64,000 nucleotides of DNA. Origin: Panicum virgatum (Eukaryota; Streptophyta; Magnoliopsida; Poales; Poaceae). The position numbers and the translations under genes are program-made. The notes beneath the pieces were generated by a model. That model was not told the DNA's origin, ran no database searches, and saw only the letters and a program-made list of their open reading frames with translations. Shown in pieces: positions 46,928-58,300 of the stretch. Location: positions 55,799,339 to 55,863,338 of the forward strand of contig NC_053143.1 in NCBI RefSeq assembly GCF_016808335.1, written 5' to 3'. How positions within the stretch are numbered: the stretch's first letter is position 1; each line of letters opens with the position of its first letter.

Positions 46928-49900
46928 ATGAGTCTGCAATGGATGTACATGGCCGATCGGCGTTCAAAGGAGTTCATTGATGGCGTGCATGAATTCATAG
47001 AAGCGGCCGAGAAACACAAGTATGGCGGTTTCGTTCGTTGTCCATGCAAATTCTGTAAGAATGAGAAGGATTACTCATCATCAAGAACCATCCATAGTCA
47101 CTTGTTCAATAGTGGTTTCATGCCGAACTACTATGTTTGGACCAAGCATGGCGAAAGAGGAATTGTGCTGGATAATAATGTAGAAGAAGAGGACAGGATT
47201 CCTGACTTTGCAGCCAATTATAATTCCTTTTTCAACGACACTGCAATGAGTGAGCCTGAAGAAGATACTGAAGGATACGTTGTAGAAGATGATCTTGGTC
47301 AGATGCTGCGTGAAGCTGAGGAAGGTTGCGAAACAGAAAAGGAATCGAGAGATCTGAGGCGTATGTTGGAGGACTACAGAACATTGTTGTACCCTGATTG
47401 CAAACAAGACCAAAAGAAGTTGGGTACCACATTGGAATTATTGCAATGGAAGGCATCAAATGGTTTGTCAGACAAGGGATTCGAGGAGTTGCTAAAACTT
47501 ATAAAAAACTTACTCCGTGAGGGTAACACCTTGCCGGAGACAACATATGAGGCAAAAAAAAGTTGTTTGTCCTTTAGGATTAGAGGCACAGAAGATACAT
47601 GCTTGTCCTAATGACTGCATCCTATATCGAGGTGAGTATGAAAATTTGGATTCATGCCCTGTATGCAACGCATGCCGGTATAAGATCCCTCGAGATGATT
47701 CAGGCGACGTTGAGGGGATGCGTGTCAAGAAGAGGGTGCCTGCCAAGGTGATGTGGTATTTTCCTCTAATACCACGTCTGAAACATTTGTTCATGAACAA
47801 AACGAATGCTAAATTGATGTGATGGCACAAAGAAGAACATAAGCAAGACAATATGTTGAGACACCCCGCTGATGGGTCGCAGTGGAGAAAAGAGGACAAA
47901 ACATTCCCAACATTTGCAAATGAAGCGAGGAATATAAGGTTCAGCTTAAGTACGGATGGCATGAATCCTTTCGGTGAGCAGAGTAGTGGTCATAGTACCT
48001 AGCCTGTAACACTCTATATATACAACCTTCCTCCCTGGTTGTGTATGAAGCGGAAATTCATTATGATGCCGGTGCTTATCCCCGGCCCGAAGCAACCCGG
48101 TAATGATATAGATGTGTATCTGAAACCACTGATTGAGGATCTTCTATTGTTGTGGAAAGATAAGGGTGTTCGTATGTGGGATGCGCACGCAGAGGATCAT
48201 TTTAATCTGCATGCATTGCTTTTCGTAACCACCAACGATTGGCCAGCACTAAGTAACCTCTTCGGACAATCCAATAAGGGTTATAGGGCATGCACCCATT
48301 GTTTAGAAGAAACCGACAGCATGTACCTCAATCACTGTAGGAAGATCGTGTATATGGGTCATCGTCGATTTCTTCCGATCAAGCACCCATTAAGGAGGAG
48401 GCATGCTCACTACGATGGAAAGGCAAATCATCGTACCAAGCCTAGGCACCGTTGTGGGAAAATGGTGTTTGAAATGGTCAAAGATATAAAAGTAGTATTC
48501 GGAAAAGGACCCAACAGCAAATTAGTGCAGAGTGATGACGGACGTGCACCTATGTGGAAGAAGAAGAGTATTTTTTGGGAGTTACCTTATTGGGAAGTCT
48601 TAGACGTCCGCCATGCAATTGATGTGATGCACCTAACAAAAAATCTTTGTGTGAACCTTCTAGGTTTCCTTGGTGTCTACGGTAAGGCAAAGGATACATT
48701 GGAAGCACGGCAAGATCTTCAACGTATGAAACAACGGGCCGCCCTACATCCAGAAAAAAAGGATAAAGGACATCATTATCTAGGTCCTGCGTGCTACACT
48801 CTTAGTAAGGAAGAGAAGAAAAGTATGTTCGACTGTTTGAACAGTATCAAGGTCCCATTAGGCTACTCTTCGAATATAAAGAGGCTACTGAACTTGAAAG
48901 AGAAGAAATTCGCACACGTAAAGTCCCATGACTGTCACGTGTTGATGACGCAATTGATTCCAATTGCACTTAGAGGTATTCTACCAGCTAATGTTCGAGC
49001 AACAATCATTGCACATTTCTCAACACAATTTCTCAGAAGGCAATCGATCCATCGAGTTTAAGCAGGCTACAAGAGGATGTTGTCCAAAGTTTAGTCAGTC
49101 TTGAAATGATATTTCCTCCATCATTCTTCAATATTATGACGCATCTTCTAGTTCACCTGGTCAAAGAGATTGGTATTCTCGGTCCTGTTTTCCTTCATAA
49201 TATGTTCCCTTTTGAACGATACTTTGCAGTACTAAAGAAATACATTTGTAATCGAGCTCGTCCAGAAGGAAGCATTGTGAAGGGTTACGTCACAGAGGAG
49301 GTCATTGAATTTTGTGTTGACTATCTGGAAGAACTCTGCCCAATTGGGATTCTAGTATCACGTCATGAGGGGCGGCTGATTGGAAGGGAACACTTGGAAG
49401 AAAATCAGTAAATGCCATAGATCATGCCACATTGAGCAAAGCACATCTCACAGTTCTGCAACAATCAGCCTTGGTGGCTCCATACATAGAGGAGCACATG
49501 CAAATTGTGCGAAGTATATACCCTTTGAAGTCTGAGACATGGATTACAAAACATCATAACGATACATTCGCCACCTGGTTGCAGAAGGAAGTCATGGTCA
49601 ACGATCAAATTCATGAGCAGCTAGCTTGGCTGGCCAGGGGTCCGGCAAATTCAATCCTGATGTACCAAGGATATGAAATTAATGGTTACACATTTTATAC
49701 AAGAGCCCAAGATAACAAGAGCACCAATCAAAATAGTGGTGTCCGTATAGATGCCACCGACTCTAGTGGCCAAACGAACTCATATTTGGTTACATTGCAG
49801 AGATCTGGGAACTCGACTATGGGCCGTTGAAGATACATCTATTTCGTTGTCAATGGGTTAAACTCACAGGAAAAGGTGTCGATATCGACGAGTACGGAAT

Positions 49901-50276
49901 GACAACGGTAGACCTCAAAGAGCTTGGCTATCGAGACGAACCATTCGTCCTAGCTAAAGATGTCACTCAAGTTTTCTATGTGCAGGACATGTCTAGCAAA
50001 ATGAGAAAGGACAAGTCTAGGAATAAATCAAGTTTTGTAGGTGCCGGAGATGAGGCAAAGCACCATATTGTTCTGGCAGGAAAAAGAAAAATTGTGGGAG
50101 TCGACGATGTCACAGATGAAGAAGAATACAATAAGGTTGAAGATATGACTCCGTTCGCAGTGGAGGTTGACACAAGTATTCTTTTAGCCGAAGAGGAGGC
50201 TCCGTACGCACGTCATGATCATAATGAAGGGACGATTGTAAAGCGAACCATCGTTAATATTCCCTTTGTTGAATGA
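46928..50276 (+). pseudogene. TNP2 transposase of CACTA-5, broken
   Basis: MSLQWMYMADRRSKEF opens a transposase-associated domain (CPCKFCKNEKDY, WTKHGE). Then come the TNP2 core (HACPNDCILYRGEYENL, VWD-type acidic region, ACTHCLEETDSMYL, AIDVMHLTKNLCVNLLGFLG), a DUF4218-like region (FFNIMTHLLVHLVKEIGILG, FERYFAVLKKY) and a DUF4216-like region (LFRCQWVKL). Breaks: an 8-A run (47554-47561) shifts frame, TGA at 47820, TAG at about 47999, and frame changes near 49010, 49400 and 49790. Every domain is present, so decay is recent relative to CACTA-1/2. The best comparison is the open frame at 61508. Confidence 0.92.
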
Positions 50277-50289
50277 TTATGTCTTGTAA

Positions 50290-50780
50290 TATTTTCTGTG
50301 AACATTATTAGATTTCTTATGCAATGAATTGATTTATTGGACAATTAAATGATTTATTATGCAATTATTTGATTTCTTATGCAATTAAAATGATTAGTTA
50401 TGCACCTAAATGATTTATCATGTAGTATTTAGAATTATTTTGCATTTAAATAATTTATTATGCAATTATTTGATTTATTATGCAATTAAAATAATTAGTT
50501 ATGCACCTAAATGATTTATTATGTAGTAATTAAAATTATTGTACATTTAAATGATTTATTATTGTGCACCTAAAACCATAGTTAATATTTTCTTAGTTGA
50601 ATGATTTACTAGGCAGCTAATAAATTTATTGGGCAAATAACAAATTTATTAGACAATTATTTTAACTATTAGACAATTATTTAAATTATTAGATAATTAT
50701 CTGATTTTCTAGGCAATTATCAGATTTATTATGCAAATATCAGATTTATTACGAATTATGAGGCAATTAATAGATTTACA
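50290..50780. repeat. AT-rich degenerate tandem repeat after TNP2
   Basis: Units of about 17-20 bp resembling ATGATTTATTATGCAATTA recur more than twenty times with drift to TTAGACAATTATTTAA forms. No coding content. It could be a 3' untranslated or spacer expansion. Confidence 0.75.
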
Positions 50781-50816
50781 AGAGAAAAAGAAAGGGGAAA
50801 AGAAAAGATAACATTT

Positions 50817-51190
50817 GGTACCGGTTGTAAAATCCAACCGGTACCTTAGGGTCCTATTTGGGTAAAAACAAAAAAGTGGGGCGTCGCGCGGGAGTCGAAC
50901 CGTGGCTGCGAAGCCCAAATTTCCGCGAGTTACCATTGAGATACTGACGAATTCCATTCAAAGGGGGTCAAAGAAGAGTGAAAAGTGATCTTCAAAAGGC
51001 CAAAGGTACCGGTTTTGTTAATCCACCCGGTACCATAGGGGCTTTTCATTTCCCGCCCGTTGGGCCCTTAGGAACCGGTTGTGCGGAGACCATGTACCTA
51101 AGGCCTCGCCTAAGGCACCGGTTGTAGATGCAACCGGTACCTGAGGCCTGCCTAAGGCACCGGTTAGATTTTTTACCCGGTACCCTTGGC
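50817..51190. repeat. Internal subterminal-type array in CACTA-5
   Basis: GGTACCGGTTGTAAAATCC with CCAACCGGTACC at 50817-50846, then further ACCGGTT/AACCGGT units at about 51005, 51075, 51117-51140 and 51158-51185. These are the same motifs as at the two ends, yet they sit in mid-element just before a TATA-like GAGTATAAAGCC at about 51195. No CACTA/TAGTG terminus lies beside them. Confidence 0.85.
50880..50952 (-). other. tRNA-like segment with Pol III A and B boxes
   Basis: On the minus strand TATCTCAATGGTA (50931-50943) resembles an A box, and GGTTCGACTCC (50891-50901) fits the B-box consensus GGTTCGANTCC. The spacing of about 30 bases is as in a tRNA gene. Stems are imperfect and no clear anticodon arm folds by eye, so I regard it as a tRNA-derived relic or SINE head. 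Confidence 0.45.
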
Positions 51191-51194
51191 CACG

Positions 51195-52430
51195 AGTATA
51201 AAGCCGTTGCCTTCTTCCTCTCCCAAATCTCTACTGCTCATCACCTTCCTCCGGTCGACCGCCGCTGCCCTCCATCTCCGCGTGCGCACCGTCGCATAAT
51301 CGTGCCGCCGCTTCTTCCTCTCTGCTCTCGGCCTCAACGCCTGGAACTTCCCCGAGCCCGCTGCTCTCTGCTCCGACCTCTACAGCGGCCCGTCCTCGAG
51401 CGCCACCCGCAACTCGTCGCCGATCCTCGCCGTCGACCCCTCTGCATCGACGCTCCTCCCGTTTCCAGGGCCCGGTGAGCACCCACGCGTTCCCCTGTTC
51501 CCACACAACCCCCTGCACCCCGGTTCCCACACTAGAACCCCTCGAACACCTTGTGCGGGCGATGCGCCGCCACGCCGAGCCACCCTCACCGCCGAACACC
51601 CCCGCTCCGAGCCATCTCGTGCCCAAATGTCGCCTCAGGTGGACCACGCGTGTCGTTCTTGTGCTTCTGAGCCAAACCTTAGGCCGAACCAAGCTCTGGA
51701 TCGCTAGATCGGCCAACGCCGGCGAGCTTCCAGCCCCGCGCCACCGCGGAGACTCAGCTCCGGTGACCCTACGCCGCCGCCCGCGCGCCGAGTCCCTCCC
51801 AGGCCGCACGATCCAGATCGGACGGCCCGAGTCAACCCGAGCCTGAGTCAAACATACCAGATACCGGTCAGCACCACCCTTTTTTTCTAAAGAGCCCCTC
51901 CATTTCTTTAGAATCAACCCGCAGTCCATGCGCCTTCAAAAATATTTCCAGTTAAGCCCTGTTTTTAGCACCTAGGCCCCTGCGTTTTTCCCTTTTAGAA
52001 CCCACCGTCCACCCATGATCTTTTCACGCGTTAGCCCCTGGATCTTTTCGGTTTTTACATTTTAGTCCCTAGTTTTTGCAGAAAACCCCCAGAAACTCTG
52101 TTTTTCTTACAGTTAAGCCCCTGGACCTTGTTTTAGGCCTAGTTTTCGCGTTCTAGCTCCGTTTTAGGCGTTGTTTATGTCCATACGATCATTGTAACGC
52201 ATAGAATAGTTCTGGTTTAGTTTTGTTTGCTGTTTTTATGTATTGTTGTACTGTTTCTTAGTATATGACATTATTTGCATGTATGTTTATGTTGTGTATT
52301 GTTTTGGCCATGTGTTCGTGAGTAGACGTTGATCCATCTGAGGAGCCCCAGTACCAGTACCTAGAGCAGCCATCTTCTGAGCAGTTTGAGCAGCAGGAGC
52401 AGTTTGAGGAAGGCAAGTATAACATGAACA
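51195..52430 (+). promoter_or_regulatory. Leader of the second CACTA-5 gene
   Basis: Starts with TATA-like GTATAAAG, then a GC-rich 0.6-kb stretch, a possible donor (CCCGGTGAGCACC at about 51470), a long CT-rich intron-like part with repeated TTAGCCCCTGGATC phrases, and a Gln/Glu-rich exon at 52326-52420 between AG and GCAAGT. Layout and phrases parallel 35330-37544. The frames on both strands in the GC-rich part are composition artefacts. Confidence 0.4.
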
Positions 52431-52654
52431 ACACCTATCACTTTAAATACATTTTCATACTGCATTTTAATACTGTACGCCTATAAGGAATTTCCTAGCC
52501 ACTTTATATCCTTTATATATAGTGTATAATTTAGTTATAGAATTTAGTTATTAGAGAGACTTTGTTTAATCATGTATTTAAATAGATAGTGAATAATGCT
52601 TGTATTTATGTATTTATCATGTATTTCTGTAACTCATGTATTTATCATGTAACT

Positions 52655-52990
52655 CGTGTAACGACGATGAGTAACGATGACGAGTAACGACGAGTAACGA
52701 CGAGTAACGATGACGAGTAATTTCGTATTCGCTCTCTAACTCACGCATTCGCCATCCCTCGACCCTCAACTCTAGACCTCGACCCTCAACCCCGTTCCTC
52801 GACCCGGTTCTTCGACCCTCAACTCTCAACCCTGTTCCTCGACCCAGTTCCTCGACCCCGTTCCACGACACACACACACACACACACCACACACACACAC
52901 TCTGTCTAATACACTCTAACACACACACACACACACCACACACACACTCACTAACTCTCTCTCTTTCTCTGTCCCTCTAACATACACACA
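52655..52990. repeat. Minisatellite and (CA)n/(CT)n tract
   Basis: ACGACGAGTA units (52660-52720), CTCGACCC(T/G) units (52755-52865), then CA and CT runs to 52990. It lies about 100 bp before the start codon of the second CACTA-5 gene. Confidence 0.85.
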
Positions 52991-53094
52991 CTCTCTCTCT
53001 CTCAAACACGCATATTCGTTCAAAGAATTTTATTCTCCTGCTTCATTTAAGGATGGACAAATACTCTAACACATTTTTACGGTTTTAGTTAAGG

Positions 53095-56000
53095 ATGGAC
53101 CCCTTCGGTGATGATCAGGCCGCCAGGCAATACATGTTGGACGCAATAAACGAAGATACGAGAGCCAACACCACCCAGCCAATCGCTGAAGAAGATGCTC
53201 GGACAGCTGATTCGTTCCTGAATATGTCTGGAGATGCCGATGAAGAAGATGATGACTTTGCGCCACCGCCCAATCAACAGCAGCATGTTCCAGTACGAAT
53301 CTTAAAACTATATGCATGGTGACTTCGGTAGATTAGTTTTGCGATTAACATATCTTTTCTGTAATTTAGTCGACCTCCGCATCGACTTCGTTGAGCCATT
53401 CAAAAGGGAGACGCCGGCCAACCAAGAAAATGGAGGGAAGACAGGTCGTCAGAGAAGTGGACGCAGAGGGCTGTCCAAGTGCTCCAGAGGATGCTAGCAC
53501 AAAATTTGTCAACCAATGTGGGGTTATTGTTCGGGCAAGAATTTCGATCACCACAAGACTATGGAAAACGACCAAACCCGAAGAACAGCAACACACCGTG
53601 CCTGCACATCAGAAGGGAATGCTATGGGCAGAACTCAAGGATATGTTCACTCTTTTTGAAGGAGTTGACCAAGAACTTGTGAAGAAATGTGCCTTGAGAA
53701 AGATGGCCCTTGCCTTTGCAACTTTCAAGAAGAAGTTGTACACCAATTACATCAAGAAGGATAAGGAGCCGAACTGGGACGATCTTCCTCAGGTTAAACC
53801 ATACTGGGAGGAGTTCAAACAATACAAACTATCAGAGGAAGCCCAAAAAAATCCGAACAAGCCAAGGTGAATGCAACAAATAAGAAGTACAGCCACCACC
53901 TTGGGGCTGGCGGGTACAAGAAGTCAGTTAAAAAATGGCAGAAGATGGAGCAGGACCTTATAGATAGAGGCATCAGGCCGACGACTTGGGATTGGCCGGA
54001 TAGATCCAAGTGGTGGTTATTTGCTAATGGCGTGACACTAAACCAGTTGGATGGAAGTTTGGTCGTGCCCGAGCATATGCAAGAAGTGTCCCGCGATCTA
54101 GTTGCTGCAATAGATGAGACTCAACAAGGAACATTCCATCCTCAAAGGGAGAATGATGAGCTGACAAGGGCATTAAAGAATCCGGAACACCCTGGACGAG
54201 CCCGCAATAGATAGTTGGAAACAATGAGGATCTTGAGCTCAACTTCGTTGGAGGGGATGGAGAGAAGACATTGGGAGACGCACTGCACGGGGTCGTTCTA
54301 TGGCGCAAGGCCGACATCAAACTTACTGCAAGCACAATGGCTCCCGTGCAGACCGATTGCCCATCTCCGCAGCCTACCTCACTGCCGTCCCCACTACCAC
54401 CTCCTTCACCACCGTCTCCGCCGGCGCAAAGGGCCACGAGTACTCCAACTCCTCCTACACTAGAAAAGGGAAAGAAAAAGACAGCATCCCTCCCAGCGGC
54501 TGGACCCTCAAAGAAGAAGCAGAAAACAGTCGAAAGACAATTAACCTACGAGAAAACCGCTGAGGAGTTGGAAGAGGAGACTGCTCGATATATAAAAGAA
54601 CAATTGAAGCCTAAAGTCCCCCCGCCGAGGGAAAAGGTACCTCTAGAACTAGGGAAAAAGCTTCTCGCAAACCTAGACAACCCACCAAAACCAAAAAGCT
54701 TACCCTCGGACTATGATCGTACTCTGATAAAGGCACACAAGGTGAGAAATCTGAAGAAAAAATGTGGCAAGACCATTCCTCAGCTTGGCACACAACAAAA
54801 AGAACTCGAGCCCCTCCGGGTGCCAGGGTTGCCACTCCTACACTCGACGGACGTACAACTCCAGGCGGACCTACAGGCCGCAATATTTCTTTTTGAAACT
54901 GGATTAACTCTAGAGGAGGCAACGGGGCATGTGGAGGAAAAAATCCCTGTCGCTCGCACTATTACTCCATTCCAGCATGGAAAACCGTTTGTCACTGAGG
55001 AAGAGGAGAAAAGTCTAGGCACGCAGATGTTCAATTTGCATAGATGGTACCTGCGAATGGCGAAAGACGAAGGGAAAATGTTTGGAGTCAAGTATCGTGA
55101 CCATGATTTCTTCCACGGGGAGGACGACTTCTGGGTGTACTTCCAAAATTTATATCACATTTACCATCGACAAGCCCTCGACGCCTCTATCATCACCATT
55201 TGGGTTTTGTAAGTATCACTTACCTCTACATTAATACTTTTTGTTAACAAGAACATAATTATATGTGTGCATTATAAAATTTCTATTGCATCATTTAGAC
55301 AGGAGATCCAAAGAAGCCGAAAACATGGATGGCACCATCAGATCGGCTTCATGTCTCCTTTGCTAGTCAACCAGAAATTGATCAACGAAAGTTACAAGGA
55401 AACGTGCGAAAACATGTACGATTCGTTGACTAGGCAAAGTTACAAATCCTATATATTCATGCCATACAACTTTGGGTAAGCCTTGATCGACTCAAACCTC
55501 TATTATATTACTAAATAAATACTAAGTTGTCCAATACATTTATGTATATCCTATCTATATCTGCAGTTATCATTGGATTTTACTCATACTTTTCGTAGAG
55601 ACCGGCAATCTTATAGTCTTTGACTCAATGAGAAATCCAAAGTCCGGAATCCAACATATCATAGACCCCTTGAATAGGTAAGTTCAGTTTGCACAATCAA
55701 ATCTTTTTTCTATTAATAACAATTCCTGAATATCAAACTTAACTTTGAGCGTAGGGTTTGGAAAAAATTTGTGAAAAATAACAAAGGACGTGGTCAATGG
55801 AGGCACGAACTGAACGTTAACATGGATTATCCGGTATGTTCATTCATAAAGATTGTTCTAAATTGAGTAATTTATTTGTTTCTCCTTAAGTGTGCGAGAC
55901 AACAACAAGGAACTGATTGGTGCAGGTACTACGTATGCGACTACTTGCACATCATGACTCCATGCGGGAAGGCTACTGATGAACAAACGAGAGTACGTCC

Positions 56001-56226
56001 AAACCGTTCACTAGTATATTTTTCATAATTGTACTAACGCACATAATGTTAATGCTTTTTTCCTAAATGATAGATGTCTCAAATGGGGGATGAATGTTAC
56101 TCTACTGATCGGATCAACGCCGTGTGCGAGCAGCTCGCCGGATTCATTTTGAACGAGATCTTGGATTCTAGAGGCGAGTTCTACCACGACGGTCACATCT
56201 ATAGAGGACTTTCATCGACATCCTGA
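53095..56226 (+). pseudogene. TnpA-like/Ulp1 cysteine protease fusion gene of CACTA-5, two N-terminal breaks
   Basis: Exons by GT/AG sites: 53095-53292 (MDPFGDDQAARQY), 53370-55208, 55299-55475, 55567-55677, 55755-55833, 55891-55992 and 56074-56226. The N-terminal half is the conserved plant CACTA 'transposon protein' (KKMEGRQVVREV, FVNQCGVIVRARISI, YWEEFKQYKLSEEA, HPQRENDELTRALKNPEHPG), followed by Pro-rich and Lys/Glu-rich linkers. The C-terminal half is an Ulp1/C48 SUMO-protease-like fold with the expected triad: His in YHWILL, Asp in VFDSMR, and Gln...Cys in QQQGTDWCRYYVC. Frame changes occur in a 7-A run (53845-53851) and near 54205. From 54211 on, the Ulp1 part reads cleanly to TGA. It may still yield a protease from an internal start. 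Confidence 0.85.
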
Positions 56227-56439
56227 GGGGACTAGTAGTTGGACGGCTAACATGACTTGTACATTTGTAAATATTTTTAAACATTATGCCTTGATGTTTG
56301 TAAATTTGTAAATATATTAGTTCATCTAATTAGCTTAATTATATGCTCGCATTTCACTTTTAGTTAGTTTCAAATATTCTCTGAAAACGAACACGAACAA
56401 CCAATGAACGTAGAGTACTATAGAGCTTGAGTGCGTTTA

Positions 56440-56754
56440 GCAATTATAAAAGAATAAACAGTAATAAATATAACAAACAAAACTGGATTTGGGAAAAAAG
56501 GGAAAAGGTCATTGGTACCGGTTGGTATTTCCAACCGGTACCAAAGGGGCTGCCACCTTACGTCAGCGTGGAAGCCTCTTTGGTACCGGCTACCGGCTGG
56601 TGTTTCCAACCGGTACCAATGGAAGCCTAAGGCACCAGTTGATAAACCCGGTGTCTTAAGTAGAGGCCAATGGTCGCGGTTGCGGGGCACCGGTTGGGAA
56701 ACCGGTGCCTTTGGCCTTTCTCAGCCGGTGCCCAAGGCCCGTTTTCTAGTAGTG
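56440..56754. repeat. CACTA-5 right subterminal repeats
   Basis: From about 56513 (GGTACCGGTTGGTATTTCC) ACCGGTT/AACCGGT hairpin units continue to the CTAGTAGTG terminus. Confidence 0.85.
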
Positions 56755-56757
56755 ACT

Positions 56758-57945
56758 AGATAATATTTTTCTGGTTATATGTCCGATTTATTAGTGATGT
56801 ACTTGTAGCCGCCGGATCCTAGCCGGACTAAGAATTAGCATCGGATCGGCTTGGGAGCTTAACGGTCCGCCCTCACAGTGGTGACTTCATGTATCTTTTG
56901 GGCCCGTTAGGCCATGTATCGCAGATAAAAAGCAATCTAGAGTATAATTAGACAAGTCGAACTTGTTATCCAAGTCTCCGGAGTATAAATATGTAACCCT
57001 TTGTTCAAAATAAACATGACAGCATTGTTCCCTAGCAGCGGTGTTTTGTCAAGTCAATCTCGGCGCATCGCCACCCCTGGCTCCTAGGGTTTTTCTCCAA
57101 GTAAGTGCCATGCGGCTCTAGTCCTTCTGTCCAGGTCGTTTTAGGGCATGTTGAGTGTTTGGTTACCTGGTAGACTTTGCACTGAAGCATTTTTTATGGC
57201 GAAGTCTGCAAGTTATCTCGACAAATCTTGTGTCAAGCTCTACTTGGCGCGGGATCCGTCAGTTATCGCGCATGCTACCGATCTACATGTCTGTTTATGC
57301 TTCACCTAATAGATTAGCAGTGTGCTGCCAAGAGTGTGTAGTTTGCCCGGTTGCTATAATCCACGACATGCGCCGCAACATGTGCAATACGGCAACTCGA
57401 GAGATCGATGCACGCTTGGCCCCCTGTGTTTACATGTTTCTAGATTGAATCAGCTTTCTTAGGTGAACTCCCTTGGGGATTCCGATCTATGTTCATGCGT
57501 ATGTTTAGATCTATCTAGTCGTATGCATAGCAGATGTCAACCTAGGAAGGTTGCGTCGTCTAAATCATGCTTTAAACATGGTAGTTTTCTCCTTGATTAG
57601 GCTTTGTCGATGCACTAACCCATCAAGACTAAGGAGGCAATTGGCTCTTCGGAGCCAATCCACATAGATTCCTCAAGCCGATCCCAGCGACCTGGCTGGA
57701 ATTCAATATTGATATGTTGTTCGTGTATCATGCAGGGCAATTCTCCAACCACGCGCACGACCATCCAACCGCAACAACCTCCCTGGCTAGAAGGTCAAGC
57801 CAAGTGGCATGTCCGGTACACCACCGCCCCCATTGGAACCGCCACTAGGAGGGGTTGACCGTAGCGGCAGCGTACCTCCCGGTTCCCTGGTGTGTCCTTT
57901 GGCTGAGCTGGGCCCCGGCCCAATGGTTTTCGGTGACGACAGTAC
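56758..57945 (+). repeat. Gypsy-like LTR/leader fragment
   Basis: TATA-like GGAGTATAAATATG at about 56980, then a leader-like stretch, and a short proline-rich start (MSGTPPPPLEPPLGG, 57809) with no known domain. It lies between the CACTA-5 right end and the hAT right part, so it is a separate insertion or older content of the hAT element. No second LTR or primer site seen. Confidence 0.35.
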
Positions 57946-58159
57946 TATTGTTGGGTGTCGTATGGTTGTTAATGTCATGCAAAATATAATGTGCTCATGC
58001 TTCTCTTATCCGGGATGGGGCTCTATTGGGGACCCATACCCAAATGGGGATGGGTATGGGATGAATCTTATACCCATGGTGGGTATGGGGATGGGGATGG
58101 CTATGGGTATGGGTATGTGGTGCTGCAACCTAGTGGGGAATTGTCCATTGACATCTCTA

Positions 58160-58300
58160 CACTTAGTGTTTACTTGCCGGAATGCATGATGGCTAGTGCA
58201 AGATGGTGATCGGAAGAATCTTGGCGCCCGACTCGAATTTACCTTTGGTGACGAGCACATGGACGTAGCTGAAGTTCATGCCAAGGACCGATGAGCTAAC
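58160..58300 (+). repeat. Continuation of the split copia LTR
   Basis: Begins with the duplicated octamer CACTTAGT and continues TGTTTACTTGCCGG, the expected continuation of the plus-strand LTR interrupted at 45867. It meets oppositely oriented LTR-like sequence near 58300. Confidence 0.4.

Larger units (their letters stand above)
46224..56754 (+). mobile_element. CACTA-5, complete-ended CACTA transposon with two genes
   Basis: Left end CACTACTAGAAAACAGG at 46224, right end CGTTTTCTAGTAGTG at 56754, with target duplication ACT on both sides (46221-46223 and 56755-56757). Length 10.5 kb. Subterminal arrays are built from ACCGGTTG/CAACCGGTACC palindromes, unlike CACTA-1 to -4. It holds a broken TNP2 gene, a second internal motif array with a tRNA-like segment, and a TnpA/Ulp1 gene, all on the plus strand. 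Confidence 0.95.
45868..58159. mobile_element. hAT-like element split by later insertions
   Basis: Left end TAGAGGTGTCAATGG at 45868 and right end CCATTGACATCTCTA at 58159 are inverted repeats with 14 of 15 bases matching. Flanking octamers CACTTAGC (45860-45867) and CACTTAGT (58160-58167) match at 7 of 8. Both ends continue into GGGTATGGGG-type repeats (45885-46050 and 58010-58120). Removing CACTA-5 and a gypsy-like fragment leaves well under 2 kb, so it is non-autonomous. Strand cannot be assigned. Confidence 0.75.

Noticed and set aside
51128..51929. Long frames on both strands in the GC-rich leader of CACTA-5
   Set aside because: Composition artefact; no domain, and both strands are equally open.
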